Assembly: GCF_014199395.1 (NCBI RefSeq)
Contig: NZ_JACIJM010000003.1
Coordinates: 186,001 to 250,000, forward strand
Direction: 5' to 3'
DNA from: Yoonia ponticola
GTDB taxonomy: Bacteria > Pseudomonadota > Alphaproteobacteria > Rhodobacterales > Rhodobacteraceae
DNA: 64,000 nt
Both the position numbers and the translations under genes were made by a program. Positions 16,043-24,454 of the stretch are shown here, in pieces (the stretch's first letter is position 1; the number at the start of each line of letters is the position of its first letter). The notes under the pieces are model-generated. The model saw nothing but the letters and a program-made list of their open reading frames with translations. It was not told where the DNA came from and searched no databases.

Positions 16043-16906
16043 ATGATCCGTGCCTTTGGTAAACGTCATCCGCGCAGAATTGCTCTTGTTGCATTCAGTT
16101 TGCTGACTGCGATCTATGTCTTGCCTTACGTCTTTTTGGGCGCGGTTGATGTGACCGAAGGCACCGGCGTGTTGACCTTTGACGCGCTGACTGGCGGGGT
16201 CATTTGGCAGATCGTTTTGACGGTACTTATCTTATGTATGGTGTGGGCCGTGGGCTGGGACGATATTACTGGCCTGCGCGGGCCACGCGACAAGGCGGGC
16301 ATGGCGTCCGCTTATTGGATCGGCGCCTACCCCGCGATTGGCGCGATCACCTTTGCCACGGCGTTGTTTTCGGCGGATCACGTATCCAGCCCGATTGCTG
16401 TCATCGCAGTGGTGCTGACGTTGAACCTGTTTGTCGGCATGTCCGAAGAGATCATGTTTCGCGGCATCATCTTTGGCGCGATCCGTGAAAAGCATACGCC
16501 GTTCACTGCTGTTTGCGTGTCATCTATCGCCTTTGGCTTTTTGCATCTCGTGAACCTCGGGATGGGTCAGGCGTTTTCGCTGACCGCATTCCAAGTGCTA
16601 AACGCCACCGTGCTCGGCGTGTTGTTCTGTGCGCTGCGCCTGCAAACCAATAGCATCTGGCCACCGATTTTCCTACACATGATCTGGAACAGCTACGTGA
16701 TGCTAGGCCAAGCTGTGGTCGAATCCAGTGCAGAGCCCCTGCCCGACGCCGCCGCCTCTACGCAGCTACAGCCCGCAGCCTTGATCCTGCCGCTGCTTGT
16801 GCTGCTTGTCGCGGTGTGGGTATTTTACCGTTATACGCGACGTACCGGGCATTCGCTGTTTCGCCACGTCCCAAAATCGACTATGATTGATACGATACGC
16901 GCTTAG
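16043..16906 (+). CDS. CPBP-family intramembrane glutamic protease
   Basis: This protein of about 287 residues has seven to eight hydrophobic helices. The CPBP (Abi, Rce1-like) motifs are visible: SEEIMFRGII (E-E-x-x-x-R), FGFLHLVNL (F-x-x-x-H) and HMIWNSY (H-x-x-x-N). The family cleaves within membranes; some bacterial members process peptides or protect against bacteriocins. I use the start MIRAFGKRHPRR at 16043, because the upstream extension is non-conserved and polar. The gene stands alone, with the 172 bases before it empty. A basic C-terminal tail follows the last helix. Confidence 0.85.
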   Translation: MIRAFGKRHPRRIALVAFSLLTAIYVLPYVFLGAVDVTEGTGVLTFDALTGGVIWQIVLTVLILCMVWAVGWDDITGLRGPRDKAGMASAYWIGAYPAIGAITFATALFSADHVSSPIAVIAVVLTLNLFVGMSEEIMFRGIIFGAIREKHTPFTAVCVSSIAFGFLHLVNLGMGQAFSLTAFQVLNATVLGVLFCALRLQTNSIWPPIFLHMIWNSYVMLGQAVVESSAEPLPDAAASTQLQPAALILPLLVLLVAVWVFYRYTRRTGHSLFRHVPKSTMIDTIRA

Positions 16907-16991
16907 CAGCCCGCGCGACCCGCTTTACCCCTAGACACGCGGATGCAACAGGCATAGGGCGCAACACTTATCTATCAGCGGAACGCACCTT

Positions 16992-19181
16992 ATGATCTCG
17001 ACTCTCGCAGCAGCCCTTGAAAAACAAGGCTACGACACCCTCACACCTGTGCAGGAGTCTGTCACCAATCCTGAGTTGGAAGGCAAAGATCTGCTGGTGT
17101 CCGCCCAAACCGGCTCTGGTAAGACCGTGGGCTTTGGTTTGGCCATTGGGCCGACCATCCTTACGGAAGACGGCACTTTTGGCCCAGCTGGCCGTCCCTT
17201 GGCACTTTGTATTGCCCCAACACGCGAACTTGCCCTGCAGGTAAAGCGCGAATTGCAGTGGCTCTATGCACCTGCTGGTGTTGTGATGGCGTCTACTGTT
17301 GGCGGGATGGACTTCCGCGACGAAAAACGTGCGCTGGAACGCGGCGCGCATATCGTTGTGTCCACACCCGGTCGTCTGAAAGACCACATCATGCGCGGCA
17401 CGTTGGATATGTCCGACATGCGTGCGATTGTTCTCGATGAAGCCGACGAAATGCTAGACCTTGGCTTCCGTGAAGACCTTGAATTCATTCTGGGCAAAGC
17501 CCCTGCGGATCGCCGCACGCTGATGTTCTCGGCCACTGTGCCGCCGATGATCGCAAAACTGGCGAAATCTTACCTGACAGATTCGGTACGTGTTTCGACC
17601 GTCACCAAAGAATCCCAGCACAGCGATATCGAATACCGTGCGCTGACATGTACGCAATACGACGCGGACAATGCGATTATCAACGCGCTGCGCTACTACG
17701 ATGCGCCTAACGCGATCGTTTTCGCCAACACCCGCGCGATGGTCACACGCCTGACGACGCGCCTGTCGAACCGTGGTTTTGCGACCGTGGCCCTGTCAGG
17801 TGAGCTGTCCCAGCAAGAGCGGACACATGCCCTGCAAGCCATGCGCGACGGTCGTGCGAAGGTCTGTGTGGCAACGGATGTTGCGGCACGCGGGATCGAT
17901 TTGCCGAACTTGGAACTGGTTATTCACGCTGAATTGCCAACCAACGCTGAAATTCTGCTGCACCGCTCTGGCCGGACGGGTCGTGCGGGTCGCAAAGGTA
18001 TCTCTGCGCTGATCGTCACGCCGAAAATGCGTCGCCGTGCGGAAAACCTGCTCAAATGGGGCAAGTTGAAAGCCGAATGGGCATCCCCACCATCTGCGGA
18101 CGAAGTTAAAGCCAAAGACGAAGAGCGTTTGTTGACGGATGAAGTCTGGTCATCGGAATTCACCGAAGGCGAAACAGAATTCGCCGCGAAATTGCTGGCA
18201 GAACACACGCCAGAAAAAATCGCCGCAGCTTATCTGCGCCTGTACCAAGGCAAGCAATCCGCACCGGAAGAGCTAACAGTCGTTGATCCGAACGCCCCTG
18301 CGGGCGGTCGCGATTCCCGTGAGCCACGCGAACGCAAAGAACGCGCACCGTTTGGCCCGTCCAAATGGTTCAGCGTCGATGTGGGCCGCGAAGGCAAAGC
18401 AGAAGCACGTTGGTTGTTGCCAATGATCTGTAAAGCCGGCGACATCACAAAGAACGAAATCGGTGCGATCCGCATTCAGCCACAAGAAACTTTTGTGGAA
18501 ATTTCTGAAGCCGCTGTGCCGAACTTCCTGAAGGCGGTTGGCGGGGACATGAGCCTCGAAAACCAAGCCAAGTTGACGGCGCTTGACGGACCTCCGCAGA
18601 TTTCCGAGCGCGGCGCACGTCCGAGCAAGCGGTCTTATGACAACGATAAACCACGCGGCGAATACAAAGGTCGCGATGACAAACCACGCGGCGATTATAA
18701 ATCCCGTGATGACAAACCGCGTGGCGACAAAAGATTCGACAAACCACGCGATCACTCGGCGCCGCCCCCATCCCGTCAGGATGATATGGCACCTGTTGCA
18801 AAACCAGGTTCAGACGATACGGCACGCAAATCGCGTCACAAGAAAACTGATTTCAGCAAGCCAGCCCGCAAGGATCACGGCGACGCAGTTGTCGCCCGTG
18901 GACCAAAGCCGCCGTATAAACCACGCGACGGCGAACGCCCTGCGTACAAAGGCAAATCCGACGGTAAACCAGGTGGCTTTAAAGGCAAACCGAGTGCTGG
19001 CGGCGGCAAGCCCGGCGGCTTTAAGAAAGCCGACGATGGTCGTCCTGCGAAGCCACGTGCGTCTGCGAATGATACGTCCAAACGGTTTGTACCGCCGGGT
19101 GGAAAACCCGCTGGTCGTAAAGGTCCAGGCGGTAAAGGCGGCGCACAGCCACCAAAACGTGGCGGTCCAAAAGCGCGCTAA
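16992..19181 (+). CDS. DEAD-box ATP-dependent RNA helicase with long repetitive tail
   Basis: This 729-residue helicase has motif I AQTGSGKT (38-45), PTRELALQ, TPGR, DEAD at 149-152, SAT, and HRSGRTGRAGRKG (about 329). A DbpA-like RNA-binding domain follows at about 445-510 (WLLPMICKAGDITKNEIGAI). The last 200 residues are a basic, disordered tail rich in Lys, Arg, Gly and Pro, with an 11-residue repeat built around DDKPRGDYKSR. CsdA/DeaD relatives unwind structured RNA in ribosome assembly and cold adaptation, and a cold-marine role is plausible. It is a single-gene unit with a hairpin at 19256-19280 after it. Confidence 0.92.
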   Translation: MISTLAAALEKQGYDTLTPVQESVTNPELEGKDLLVSAQTGSGKTVGFGLAIGPTILTEDGTFGPAGRPLALCIAPTRELALQVKRELQWLYAPAGVVMASTVGGMDFRDEKRALERGAHIVVSTPGRLKDHIMRGTLDMSDMRAIVLDEADEMLDLGFREDLEFILGKAPADRRTLMFSATVPPMIAKLAKSYLTDSVRVSTVTKESQHSDIEYRALTCTQYDADNAIINALRYYDAPNAIVFANTRAMVTRLTTRLSNRGFATVALSGELSQQERTHALQAMRDGRAKVCVATDVAARGIDLPNLELVIHAELPTNAEILLHRSGRTGRAGRKGISALIVTPKMRRRAENLLKWGKLKAEWASPPSADEVKAKDEERLLTDEVWSSEFTEGETEFAAKLLAEHTPEKIAAAYLRLYQGKQSAPEELTVVDPNAPAGGRDSREPRERKERAPFGPSKWFSVDVGREGKAEARWLLPMICKAGDITKNEIGAIRIQPQETFVEISEAAVPNFLKAVGGDMSLENQAKLTALDGPPQISERGARPSKRSYDNDKPRGEYKGRDDKPRGDYKSRDDKPRGDKRFDKPRDHSAPPPSRQDDMAPVAKPGSDDTARKSRHKKTDFSKPARKDHGDAVVARGPKPPYKPRDGERPAYKGKSDGKPGGFKGKPSAGGGKPGGFKKADDGRPAKPRASANDTSKRFVPPGGKPAGRKGPGGKGGAQPPKRGGPKAR
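18645..18752 (+). repeat. 33-base direct repeats inside the helicase tail
   Basis: Three in-frame tandem units of 33, 33 and 27 bases, plus a partial fourth, each begin GAYAAACCNCGYGGC and encode variants of D-KPRGDYK-R-D. The third base of codons varies between copies while the peptide stays similar, so the repeat is kept at protein level and copy number may vary between strains. Confidence 0.75.
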
Positions 19182-19255
19182 TCTTAGCCGCCTACCCGTT
19201 ATTTTGCCTGATTGTTTCTGTTTTAGGCAGATTCCACGTTTTTGACACATTTCAG

Positions 19256-19280
19256 ACTCGGCAGCGCCACGTTGCCGAGT
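19256..19280 (+). terminator. Hairpin downstream of the helicase gene
   Basis: ACTCGGCA (19256-19263) pairs perfectly with TGCCGAGT (19273-19280) around a 9-base loop, and TATACAGTTT follows. It lies 75 bases after the helicase stop and may end its transcript. The T tract is weak, so termination is uncertain. Confidence 0.4.
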
Positions 19281-19362
19281 TATACAGTTTCTATCGGTAG
19301 TTTGTTTTCCTGCCGTACCTCTCTGCGATACGTCGCTGAGCTATGTTAGTGAGGATTTTGTT

Positions 19363-19464
19363 ATGTTGAATACAACGCCTAAGGATACCCGCCAGACCCC
19401 GCCAACGGGGCAGAGTAAGCCTAAGCCACAAACCCCTGTTTATCGCGATTACGCCAGCATTTAA
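19363..19464 (+). CDS. Putative 33-residue proline- and threonine-rich small protein
   Basis: An ATG preceded by GTGAGGA (7 bases upstream) opens a 33-codon frame: MLNTTPKDTRQTPPTGQSKP, then KPQTPVYRDYASI and TAA. The peptide is polar and rich in Pro, Thr and Lys, with no membrane or signal segment, and is probably disordered. I do not know a named family. It fills an otherwise empty 434-base gap between the helicase and the TfoX-domain gene, whose start is 152 bases downstream. Support is the ribosome binding site and coherent codon use only; it could be a chance frame. Confidence 0.4.
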   Translation: MLNTTPKDTRQTPPTGQSKPKPQTPVYRDYASI

Positions 19465-19615
19465 GAATTTCGGGAACGTCAGCGCGTTTTTCCCCCCTTT
19501 TCGACGTGCTGACATGCCGATAATGGCCAGTGGTGGTTTGGGTTTTAGTACTCTCCCGTTCTCTCCCACCCCGACCCCACTGGTCCTTTTTTTCCGTCCG
19601 GCATAGATTGCCGCC

Positions 19616-19939
19616 ATGGCGAAAATATCCACCATCCGAAATCTTGGTCCTGTGATCGAAACGTCCTTAAACAAAGCGGGAATCATGACGGCTGAAGAGC
19701 TGCACGAGATCGGCGCAGATGCAGCCTATCGACGGTTGCTGGAACGCGGCACCCGCCCCCATTTCATCGGATTTTACGTGCTGCACATGGCGCTGCAAGG
19801 CCGCCCGTGGAACGATTGCAAGGGCGACGAGAAAAAGGCGTTGCGCGTTAAATTCGACAGCCTGAGCGCGCAAAGTTTTGACGCGACCCGATCCGAACTC
19901 GAAGCGTTTCTTGACCGCATTGGCGTCATTGAACTTTAG
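19616..19939 (+). CDS. TfoX C-terminal domain protein
   Basis: This 107-residue protein matches the stand-alone TfoX C-terminal domain: ISTIRNLGPVIETSLNKAGI, then TAEELHEIGADAAYRRLLER and a WNDCKGDEKKALRVKF-type end. The domain has a helix-hairpin-helix-like fold. In gamma-proteobacterial TfoX/Sxy it accompanies a competence regulator, but here the N-terminal TfoX domain is missing and competence cannot be assumed. It is a monocistronic gene 65 bases ahead of the DUF4112 gene. Confidence 0.85.
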   Translation: MAKISTIRNLGPVIETSLNKAGIMTAEELHEIGADAAYRRLLERGTRPHFIGFYVLHMALQGRPWNDCKGDEKKALRVKFDSLSAQSFDATRSELEAFLDRIGVIEL

Positions 19940-20003
19940 CCCCCCAAAGATTGCGCATGTAAATAGCCTTCACATGACATCAAAAGCATGCTATGTTAAC
20001 GGC

Positions 20004-20411
20004 ATGAACATACAATATGACATAGACGAAGAACTTCGCCGCCTGCGGGTTTTGGCAACGCGCATGGACGCATTATTCTACATTCCCGGCACCCGTATTT
20101 CCGTCGGCTTGGACAATATCTTGGGGCTAGTCCCTGTTGTAGGCGACCTTGCGTCTGCCGTGCCATCGGTCTGGATGATCCACCGCGCCTACCGCATCGG
20201 GGCCACACCGGGGGCATTGGCCTATATGACGCTGAACATTGTGCTCGACTTTGCGTTTGGGTCTATTCCAGTGATCGGTGACGCATTCGACGTTGTTTAT
20301 AACGCAAACCTGCGCAATTATGCGGCCCTTGAGGCCAATTTGAACAGGCGTGCGGCCCGCGCTAAACCCGTCGGCAATGGGCAGCTGCCGGCTAACTCAC
20401 AGGTGATTTAA
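20004..20411 (+). CDS. DUF4112 family protein
   Basis: This 135-residue protein matches DUF4112: the conserved MDALFYIPGTRISVGLDNIL (22-41), followed by GLVPVVGDLASAVPSVWMI and, near residue 88, FGSIPVIGDAFDVVYNANLR. Two hydrophobic segments suggest membrane association. The start MNIQYDIDEELRRL is chosen over longer readings that enter the preceding gap. No biochemical function is known for the family. Its stop is directly followed by the ATG of a Pmp3-like gene, so the two are likely co-translated. Confidence 0.85.
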   Translation: MNIQYDIDEELRRLRVLATRMDALFYIPGTRISVGLDNILGLVPVVGDLASAVPSVWMIHRAYRIGATPGALAYMTLNIVLDFAFGSIPVIGDAFDVVYNANLRNYAALEANLNRRAARAKPVGNGQLPANSQVI

Positions 20412-20588
20412 ATGTTTTGGATCAGATTAATCGTGATGGTCATTATCCCGCCGATCGGTGTTTTCCTGACCGTGGGATTGCGGGGCGCGTTTTGGTTGAA
20501 CCTGCTGCTGACCCTGTTCTTCTACATTCCGGGGTTGGTGCATGGGGTCTATATCTTGACCCGATCCCTACCGCCCGAACACAGATAA
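20412..20588 (+). CDS. Pmp3/YqaE (UPF0057) family small membrane protein
   Basis: This 58-residue protein has two helices: FWIRLIVMVIIPPIGVFLTV, then FWLNLLLTLFFYIPGLVHGVYIL. The pattern PPIGVFL ... FWLNLLLT ... YIPG ... HGVYI is the recognised Pmp3/YqaE signature. The family is linked to salt and cold tolerance and to membrane potential in yeast and plants; here that is inferred only. The ATG abuts the stop codon of the DUF4112 gene. A strong bidirectional terminator follows 13 bases after the stop. Confidence 0.85.
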   Translation: MFWIRLIVMVIIPPIGVFLTVGLRGAFWLNLLLTLFFYIPGLVHGVYILTRSLPPEHR

Positions 20589-20601
20589 CCATCAGACACA
20601 A

Positions 20602-20629
20602 AAAAGGGCGCCTCACTGGGCGCCCTTTT
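20602..20629. terminator. Bidirectional Rho-independent terminator
   Basis: AAAAGGGCGCC (20602-20612) pairs with GGCGCCCTTTT (20619-20629) around a 6-base loop. The A run on one side and the T run on the other let it work in both directions, ending the Pmp3-like gene (plus) and ndk (minus), which converge on it. Confidence 0.85.
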
Positions 20630-20649
20630 CCGTCTATGTCTGCAAAGAC

Positions 20650-21072
20650 TTAGCCAACCAGTTCAAGACCGGAGAAGAAGAATGCGATTTCTTCTGCTGC
20701 TGTTTCTGGCGCGTCGGAGCCGTGTACAGAGTTCTCACCGATGGACAGTGCGAATTCTTTACGGATTGTGCCGTCTGCTGCATCTGCTGGGTTCGTAGCA
20801 CCCATAACTTCGCGGTTTTTCGCGATTGCGTCTTCGCCTTCAAGAACCTGAACAACGATTGGCTCAGAGATCATGAATTCGCACAATTCGCCAAAGAACG
20901 GACGCTCGGAATGCACACCGTAGAACTGCTGCGCTTGAGCAAGTGTCATCTGGATGCGCTTGGATGCAACAATGCGCAGACCTGCGTCTTCGAATTTCGC
21001 AGCGATCTTGCCTGTCAGGTTACGCTTTGTGGCGTCTGGCTTGATGATCGAGAATGTACGTTGAATTGCCAT
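20650..21072 (-). CDS. ndk: Nucleoside diphosphate kinase
   Basis: This 140-residue enzyme transfers the gamma phosphate from ATP to other nucleoside diphosphates. The start [18 protein letters not shown] contains the conserved IIKPDA, and the catalytic His lies in [12 protein letters not shown], the family's NxxHGSD motif. The length and sequence fit a typical tetrameric bacterial enzyme. An AGAGG ribosome binding site precedes the ATG. It converges with the Pmp3-like gene on a shared terminator and diverges from the ABC-F gene. Confidence 0.97.
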   Translation of the reverse strand: MAIQRTFSIIKPDATKRNLTGKIAAKFEDAGLRIVASKRIQMTLAQAQQFYGVHSERPFFGELCEFMISEPIVVQVLEGEDAIAKNREVMGATNPADAADGTIRKEFALSIGENSVHGSDAPETAAEEIAFFFSGLELVG

Positions 21073-21196
21073 GTCGGGCCTCTTTCAGTGGATGCAGGCG
21101 GTCCCTGCGTTGAATTTCTGGCTGGGCAGTAGCATGCAGCGTACCCCTTGAAAAGCGGCGATTGACCCCGCGCTCGTGATCAGGCAAAGCAACCTT

Positions 21197-23047
21197 ATGC
21201 TAAAGATATCAGACATCACATATTCCGTCTCTGGCCGCACGCTGGTTGAAAACGCAACAGTCACGATTCCGACCGGTCACAAGGTTGGGCTCGTGGGCCG
21301 AAATGGATCGGGCAAGACAACCTTGTTCAAGATCATTCGGGGCGAAATGGTGCTCGACACCGGCTCGGTCGATATCCCAAAAGGTTGGAAAATCGGCGGC
21401 GTCTCGCAAGAGGTTCCGGGCAACGAAGTCTCGTTGATCAACACCGTGTTGCGGGCCGATGTGGAACGCGAAGCATTGCTCGCGGAATCCGAAACGGCCA
21501 CCGACCCGACGCGCATCGCGGATATTCAAACCCGTTTGGCTGATATCGACGCTTGGTCCGCTGAAGGACGCGCGTCCTCGATCCTCAAGGGTCTTGGTTT
21601 CACCGACGACGAACAACGCCAGCCTTGCTCTGCATTCTCTGGTGGCTGGCGGATGCGTGTGGCCTTGGCCGCCGTGCTGTTTTCCGAACCTGATTTGTTG
21701 CTGCTCGACGAGCCGACAAACTATCTCGATCTCGAAGGTGCGCTGTGGCTCGAAGCATACCTCGTCAAATATCCGCACACTGTTTTGATCGTCTCGCACG
21801 ACCGCGAACTGTTGAACCGTTCCGTCGGCGGCATCCTGCATCTCGAAGACAAGGGCCTGATCTACTACACAGGTACTTACGATATGTTCGCCAAGCAACG
21901 TGCTGAAAAGCGGGCCCTTTTGTCGGCTGCGGCGAAAAAGCAGGACGCGAAACGCGAACACCTGCAAGCCTTTGTGGACCGGTTCAAAGCCAAGGCATCC
22001 AAGGCGAAACAGGCCCAGTCCCGCGTGAAAGCGTTGGAAAAAATGGAAACCATCCGCGCACCCGAAGACGTGGCGCGGACCGTGTTTACCTTTCCGAAGC
22101 CAGAAGAATTGTCGCCGCCGATTATCGCCACAGAATCTGCGGCTGTGGGTTACGGCGACACGATCATTCTGCACGACCTGAACCTGCGCATCGACCAAGA
22201 CGACCGCATCGCGCTTTTGGGCCGGAACGGTGAAGGAAAATCTACGCTTTCCAAGATGTTATCAGGCAGACTTGATGTTGCGCGTGGCAGCATGCAGACC
22301 TCGAATAAACTGCGCATCGGTTTCTTTGCCCAGCACCAAGTTGACGAATTGTATATCGATGAGACGCCGTTGCAGCACCTTTTGCGTGAACGCGCCGAAG
22401 AAGGCCAAGCAAAATTGCGGGCCCGTCTAGCAGGGTTCGGCCTTGGTGCCGATCAGGCCGACACCGAAGTGCGCCGCCTGTCTGGTGGTCAAAAAGCGCG
22501 TCTGTCGCTGCTGCTTGCCACCCTGCCCGCGCCGCATCTGCTGATCCTCGATGAGCCGACAAACCACCTAGATATCGAATCGCGCGAGGCATTGGTTGAC
22601 GCGCTGACCGCCTACACGGGCGCTGTGATCTTGGTCAGCCACGACATGCATCTGCTGTCGATGGTCGCGGACCGTCTGTGGTTGGTCAAAGACGGCCATG
22701 TGACGTCCTACGATGAAGATCTGGAAACCTACCGTAAGCTGTTGATCACGCCGGAAAAACCAAAGGCTGCGGAAAAACCAAAGCCGAAACCAAAGGTTTT
22801 GACCCGCGACGAACTGCTGGCTCTTAAATCCGACGTTCGCAAATCCGAAGAGCGCGTCAAGAAAATCAACGACATGCGTGACAAGCTTGCCAAGAAACTG
22901 GCCGATCCTGTACTTTATGAAGATGGTCGCAAAGGCGAGCTTGAAACATGGAACAAAAAGTACGCCGAGGTCATGAATGGCCTTGAGCGCGCTGAAGCCA
23001 TGTGGATGCAGTCCCTTGAAAATCTGGAAAAAGCGCAGAAGTCTTAG
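21197..23047 (+). CDS. ABC-F family ATPase (Uup/YheS-like)
   Basis: This protein of about 616 residues has two ABC cassettes and no membrane helix, the ABC-F layout of ribosome-associated translation factors. Walker A sites are GRNGSGKTT and GRNGEGKST, and the signatures are FSGGWRMRVALA and LSGGQKARLSLL; both are followed by LLDEPTNYLD/ILDEPTNHLD. A linker rich in basic residues (RAEKRALLSAAAKKQDAKRE) joins the cassettes, and the last 90 residues form a coiled coil (KSDVRKSEERVKKINDMRDK), as in Uup. I start at MLKISDITYS. Its substrate state of the ribosome is unknown; resistance is not implied by this subgroup. Confidence 0.92.
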   Translation: MLKISDITYSVSGRTLVENATVTIPTGHKVGLVGRNGSGKTTLFKIIRGEMVLDTGSVDIPKGWKIGGVSQEVPGNEVSLINTVLRADVEREALLAESETATDPTRIADIQTRLADIDAWSAEGRASSILKGLGFTDDEQRQPCSAFSGGWRMRVALAAVLFSEPDLLLLDEPTNYLDLEGALWLEAYLVKYPHTVLIVSHDRELLNRSVGGILHLEDKGLIYYTGTYDMFAKQRAEKRALLSAAAKKQDAKREHLQAFVDRFKAKASKAKQAQSRVKALEKMETIRAPEDVARTVFTFPKPEELSPPIIATESAAVGYGDTIILHDLNLRIDQDDRIALLGRNGEGKSTLSKMLSGRLDVARGSMQTSNKLRIGFFAQHQVDELYIDETPLQHLLRERAEEGQAKLRARLAGFGLGADQADTEVRRLSGGQKARLSLLLATLPAPHLLILDEPTNHLDIESREALVDALTAYTGAVILVSHDMHLLSMVADRLWLVKDGHVTSYDEDLETYRKLLITPEKPKAAEKPKPKPKVLTRDELLALKSDVRKSEERVKKINDMRDKLAKKLADPVLYEDGRKGELETWNKKYAEVMNGLERAEAMWMQSLENLEKAQKS

Positions 23048-23117
23048 GGACAGTAATCGCTTCTTTGGCTTTCTTTAAATCCCCGCCGGAGGCTCCCGCA
23101 CTCACAAAAGGTAGCTC

Positions 23118-23750
23118 ATGTCAGATTTACCCGCCCTCATCGCCGCGTTCACCACCCTGTTTGTGATCATTGATCCACCGGGCACAACGCCGCTATTTTT
23201 GGCGCTAACCCAAGGCATGACACCTGCTCAGCGCCGCATCATCGCGATCCGCGCGATTGTGATTTCCTTTGCGCTGATGATCGCGTTCATCCTGATTGGT
23301 GAGGCATTACTGGGCTTTATCGGTATTTCGATGCCCGCATTCCGCATCGCAGGCGGCATCCTGTTGTTCCTCACCGCCCTTGAGATGTTGTTCCAGAAGC
23401 GCCAAGCGCGGCGCGAAGATAACGCCAACGAGGCCGCAATCGAACACCAAGACGACCCGTCCGTGTTCCCTCTTGCCATGCCGCTGATCGTGGGTCCTGG
23501 GGCCATCACAACGCTGATCCTGCTCGCTGGCGAAGCGAAAAGTTTCACCGATTTTGCGTCTATCATCGGCGTCGTCGCTGCCGTTTTGATCTGTTTGCTT
23601 GGCTTCTTGTTCGCCTCGAACCTCGTTGAACGCGCCTTGGGCAAGACTGGATTGAACATCGTGACCCGTCTTCTGGGCATGCTTCTGGCCGCTTTGGCGA
23701 TCCAATTTGTACTTGATGGTATCAGCCAGTCTTTTGGGATCGGGCTTTAG
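23118..23750 (+). CDS. MarC family membrane protein
   Basis: This 210-residue protein has six hydrophobic helices and the MarC pattern: AAFTTLFVIIDPPGTTPLFL at the start, IGISMPAFRIAGGILLFLTA in the middle, and FPLAMPLIVGPGAITTLIL. Despite the historical name (multiple antibiotic resistance), the family has no proven transport role. It is preceded by an AGGTAG-type ribosome binding site and lies 17 bases before the aspartic protease gene, with which it is probably co-transcribed. Confidence 0.88.
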   Translation: MSDLPALIAAFTTLFVIIDPPGTTPLFLALTQGMTPAQRRIIAIRAIVISFALMIAFILIGEALLGFIGISMPAFRIAGGILLFLTALEMLFQKRQARREDNANEAAIEHQDDPSVFPLAMPLIVGPGAITTLILLAGEAKSFTDFASIIGVVAAVLICLLGFLFASNLVERALGKTGLNIVTRLLGMLLAALAIQFVLDGISQSFGIGL

Positions 23751-23766
23751 TCCCTATATCGATGTC

Positions 23767-24342
23767 ATGAATACAGATCAGATCATACAACTGGCCTACC
23801 TCGGCCTGCTCGGCGCGGCCATTGTCGGCTCGTATATTTTTGCGAACAAAAGCAACCTTGGCAAAGTCGCGCAACAGGCTGCGATCTGGGGTATGATCTT
23901 TGTCGGCGTCATCGCCGCTGCTGGGCTTTGGGGCGATATCAGCCGCGATATTGCACCGCGTCAGTCGATTGCAGGTTCTGAAATCGTGCTGCCGCGTGCG
24001 AACGATGGCCACTATTACGTAACGCTGGATGTAAACGGCACCGATGTGGATTTTGTTGTGGATACAGGGGCTTCTCAGGTAGTCCTCACCCAAGATGACG
24101 CCCGCCGCATCGGATTTGCCCCCGACGATCTGCGTTATCTCGGCATTGCCCGCACTGCAAATGGACAAGTTCGCACCGCCGCCGTGAAACTGGATCAAGT
24201 CACCCTTGGCCCCTACACCGACACCGGTTTGCGGGCGACGGTGAACGAGGGGCAAATGGATATGTCACTGCTTGGCATGACGTACCTTGGACTTTACGAC
24301 AGTATCTCGATCACCGATGGTAAATTTATTCTGTCGCGCTAA
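23767..24342 (+). CDS. Membrane-anchored retropepsin-like aspartic protease (TIGR02281 type)
   Basis: This 191-residue protein has two N-terminal hydrophobic helices (residues about 8-25 and 36-56). A clan AA domain follows, whose active site FVVDTGASQVVLTQDDARRI contains the DTGAS triad; the second conserved stretch SLLGMTYLGLYDSISITDGK closes the domain. One triad per chain means it must dimerise, like retropepsins. The protease domain is expected on the periplasmic side. I start at MNTDQIIQLAYLGLLGAAIV. The substrate is unknown. It is flanked closely by marC and a small lipoprotein gene. Confidence 0.88.
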   Translation: MNTDQIIQLAYLGLLGAAIVGSYIFANKSNLGKVAQQAAIWGMIFVGVIAAAGLWGDISRDIAPRQSIAGSEIVLPRANDGHYYVTLDVNGTDVDFVVDTGASQVVLTQDDARRIGFAPDDLRYLGIARTANGQVRTAAVKLDQVTLGPYTDTGLRATVNEGQMDMSLLGMTYLGLYDSISITDGKFILSR

Positions 24343-24352
24343 AGGAAACGTC

Positions 24353-24454
24353 ATGATCCGTTTATTCCTCGTCTGTGGCCTGCTGACCGTGGCGGCATGC
24401 GCTTCCGCGCCTACCGCCTTGCCAGAAGATTTCAACGCCGACTTCGCGTTCTAG
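24353..24454 (+). CDS. 33-residue putative lipoprotein
   Basis: This short frame encodes MIRLFLVCGLLTVAACASAP and continues TALPEDFNADFAF. The N-terminus is a lipoprotein signal with lipobox V-A-A-C (Cys16), leaving a mature peptide of only 18 residues. A good AAAGGAAA site lies before the ATG, and the gene starts 10 bases after the protease stop. Its last 4 bases overlap the end of the convergent HpcH gene. Such mini-lipoproteins (entericidin-like) are common; function unknown. Confidence 0.6.
   Translation: MIRLFLVCGLLTVAACASAPTALPEDFNADFAF

Noticed and set aside
19291-19686. A 131-codon minus-strand frame in the gap before the TfoX-domain gene
   Set aside because: It overlaps the TfoX-domain gene start, has no ribosome binding site and no recognised domain. 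The short plus-strand frame at 19363 has better support.
21209-22198. A 329-codon minus-strand frame opposite the ABC-F gene
   Set aside because: The composition is rich in Phe, Val, Arg and Gln without any domain, and it lies entirely inside a clear ABC-F gene.
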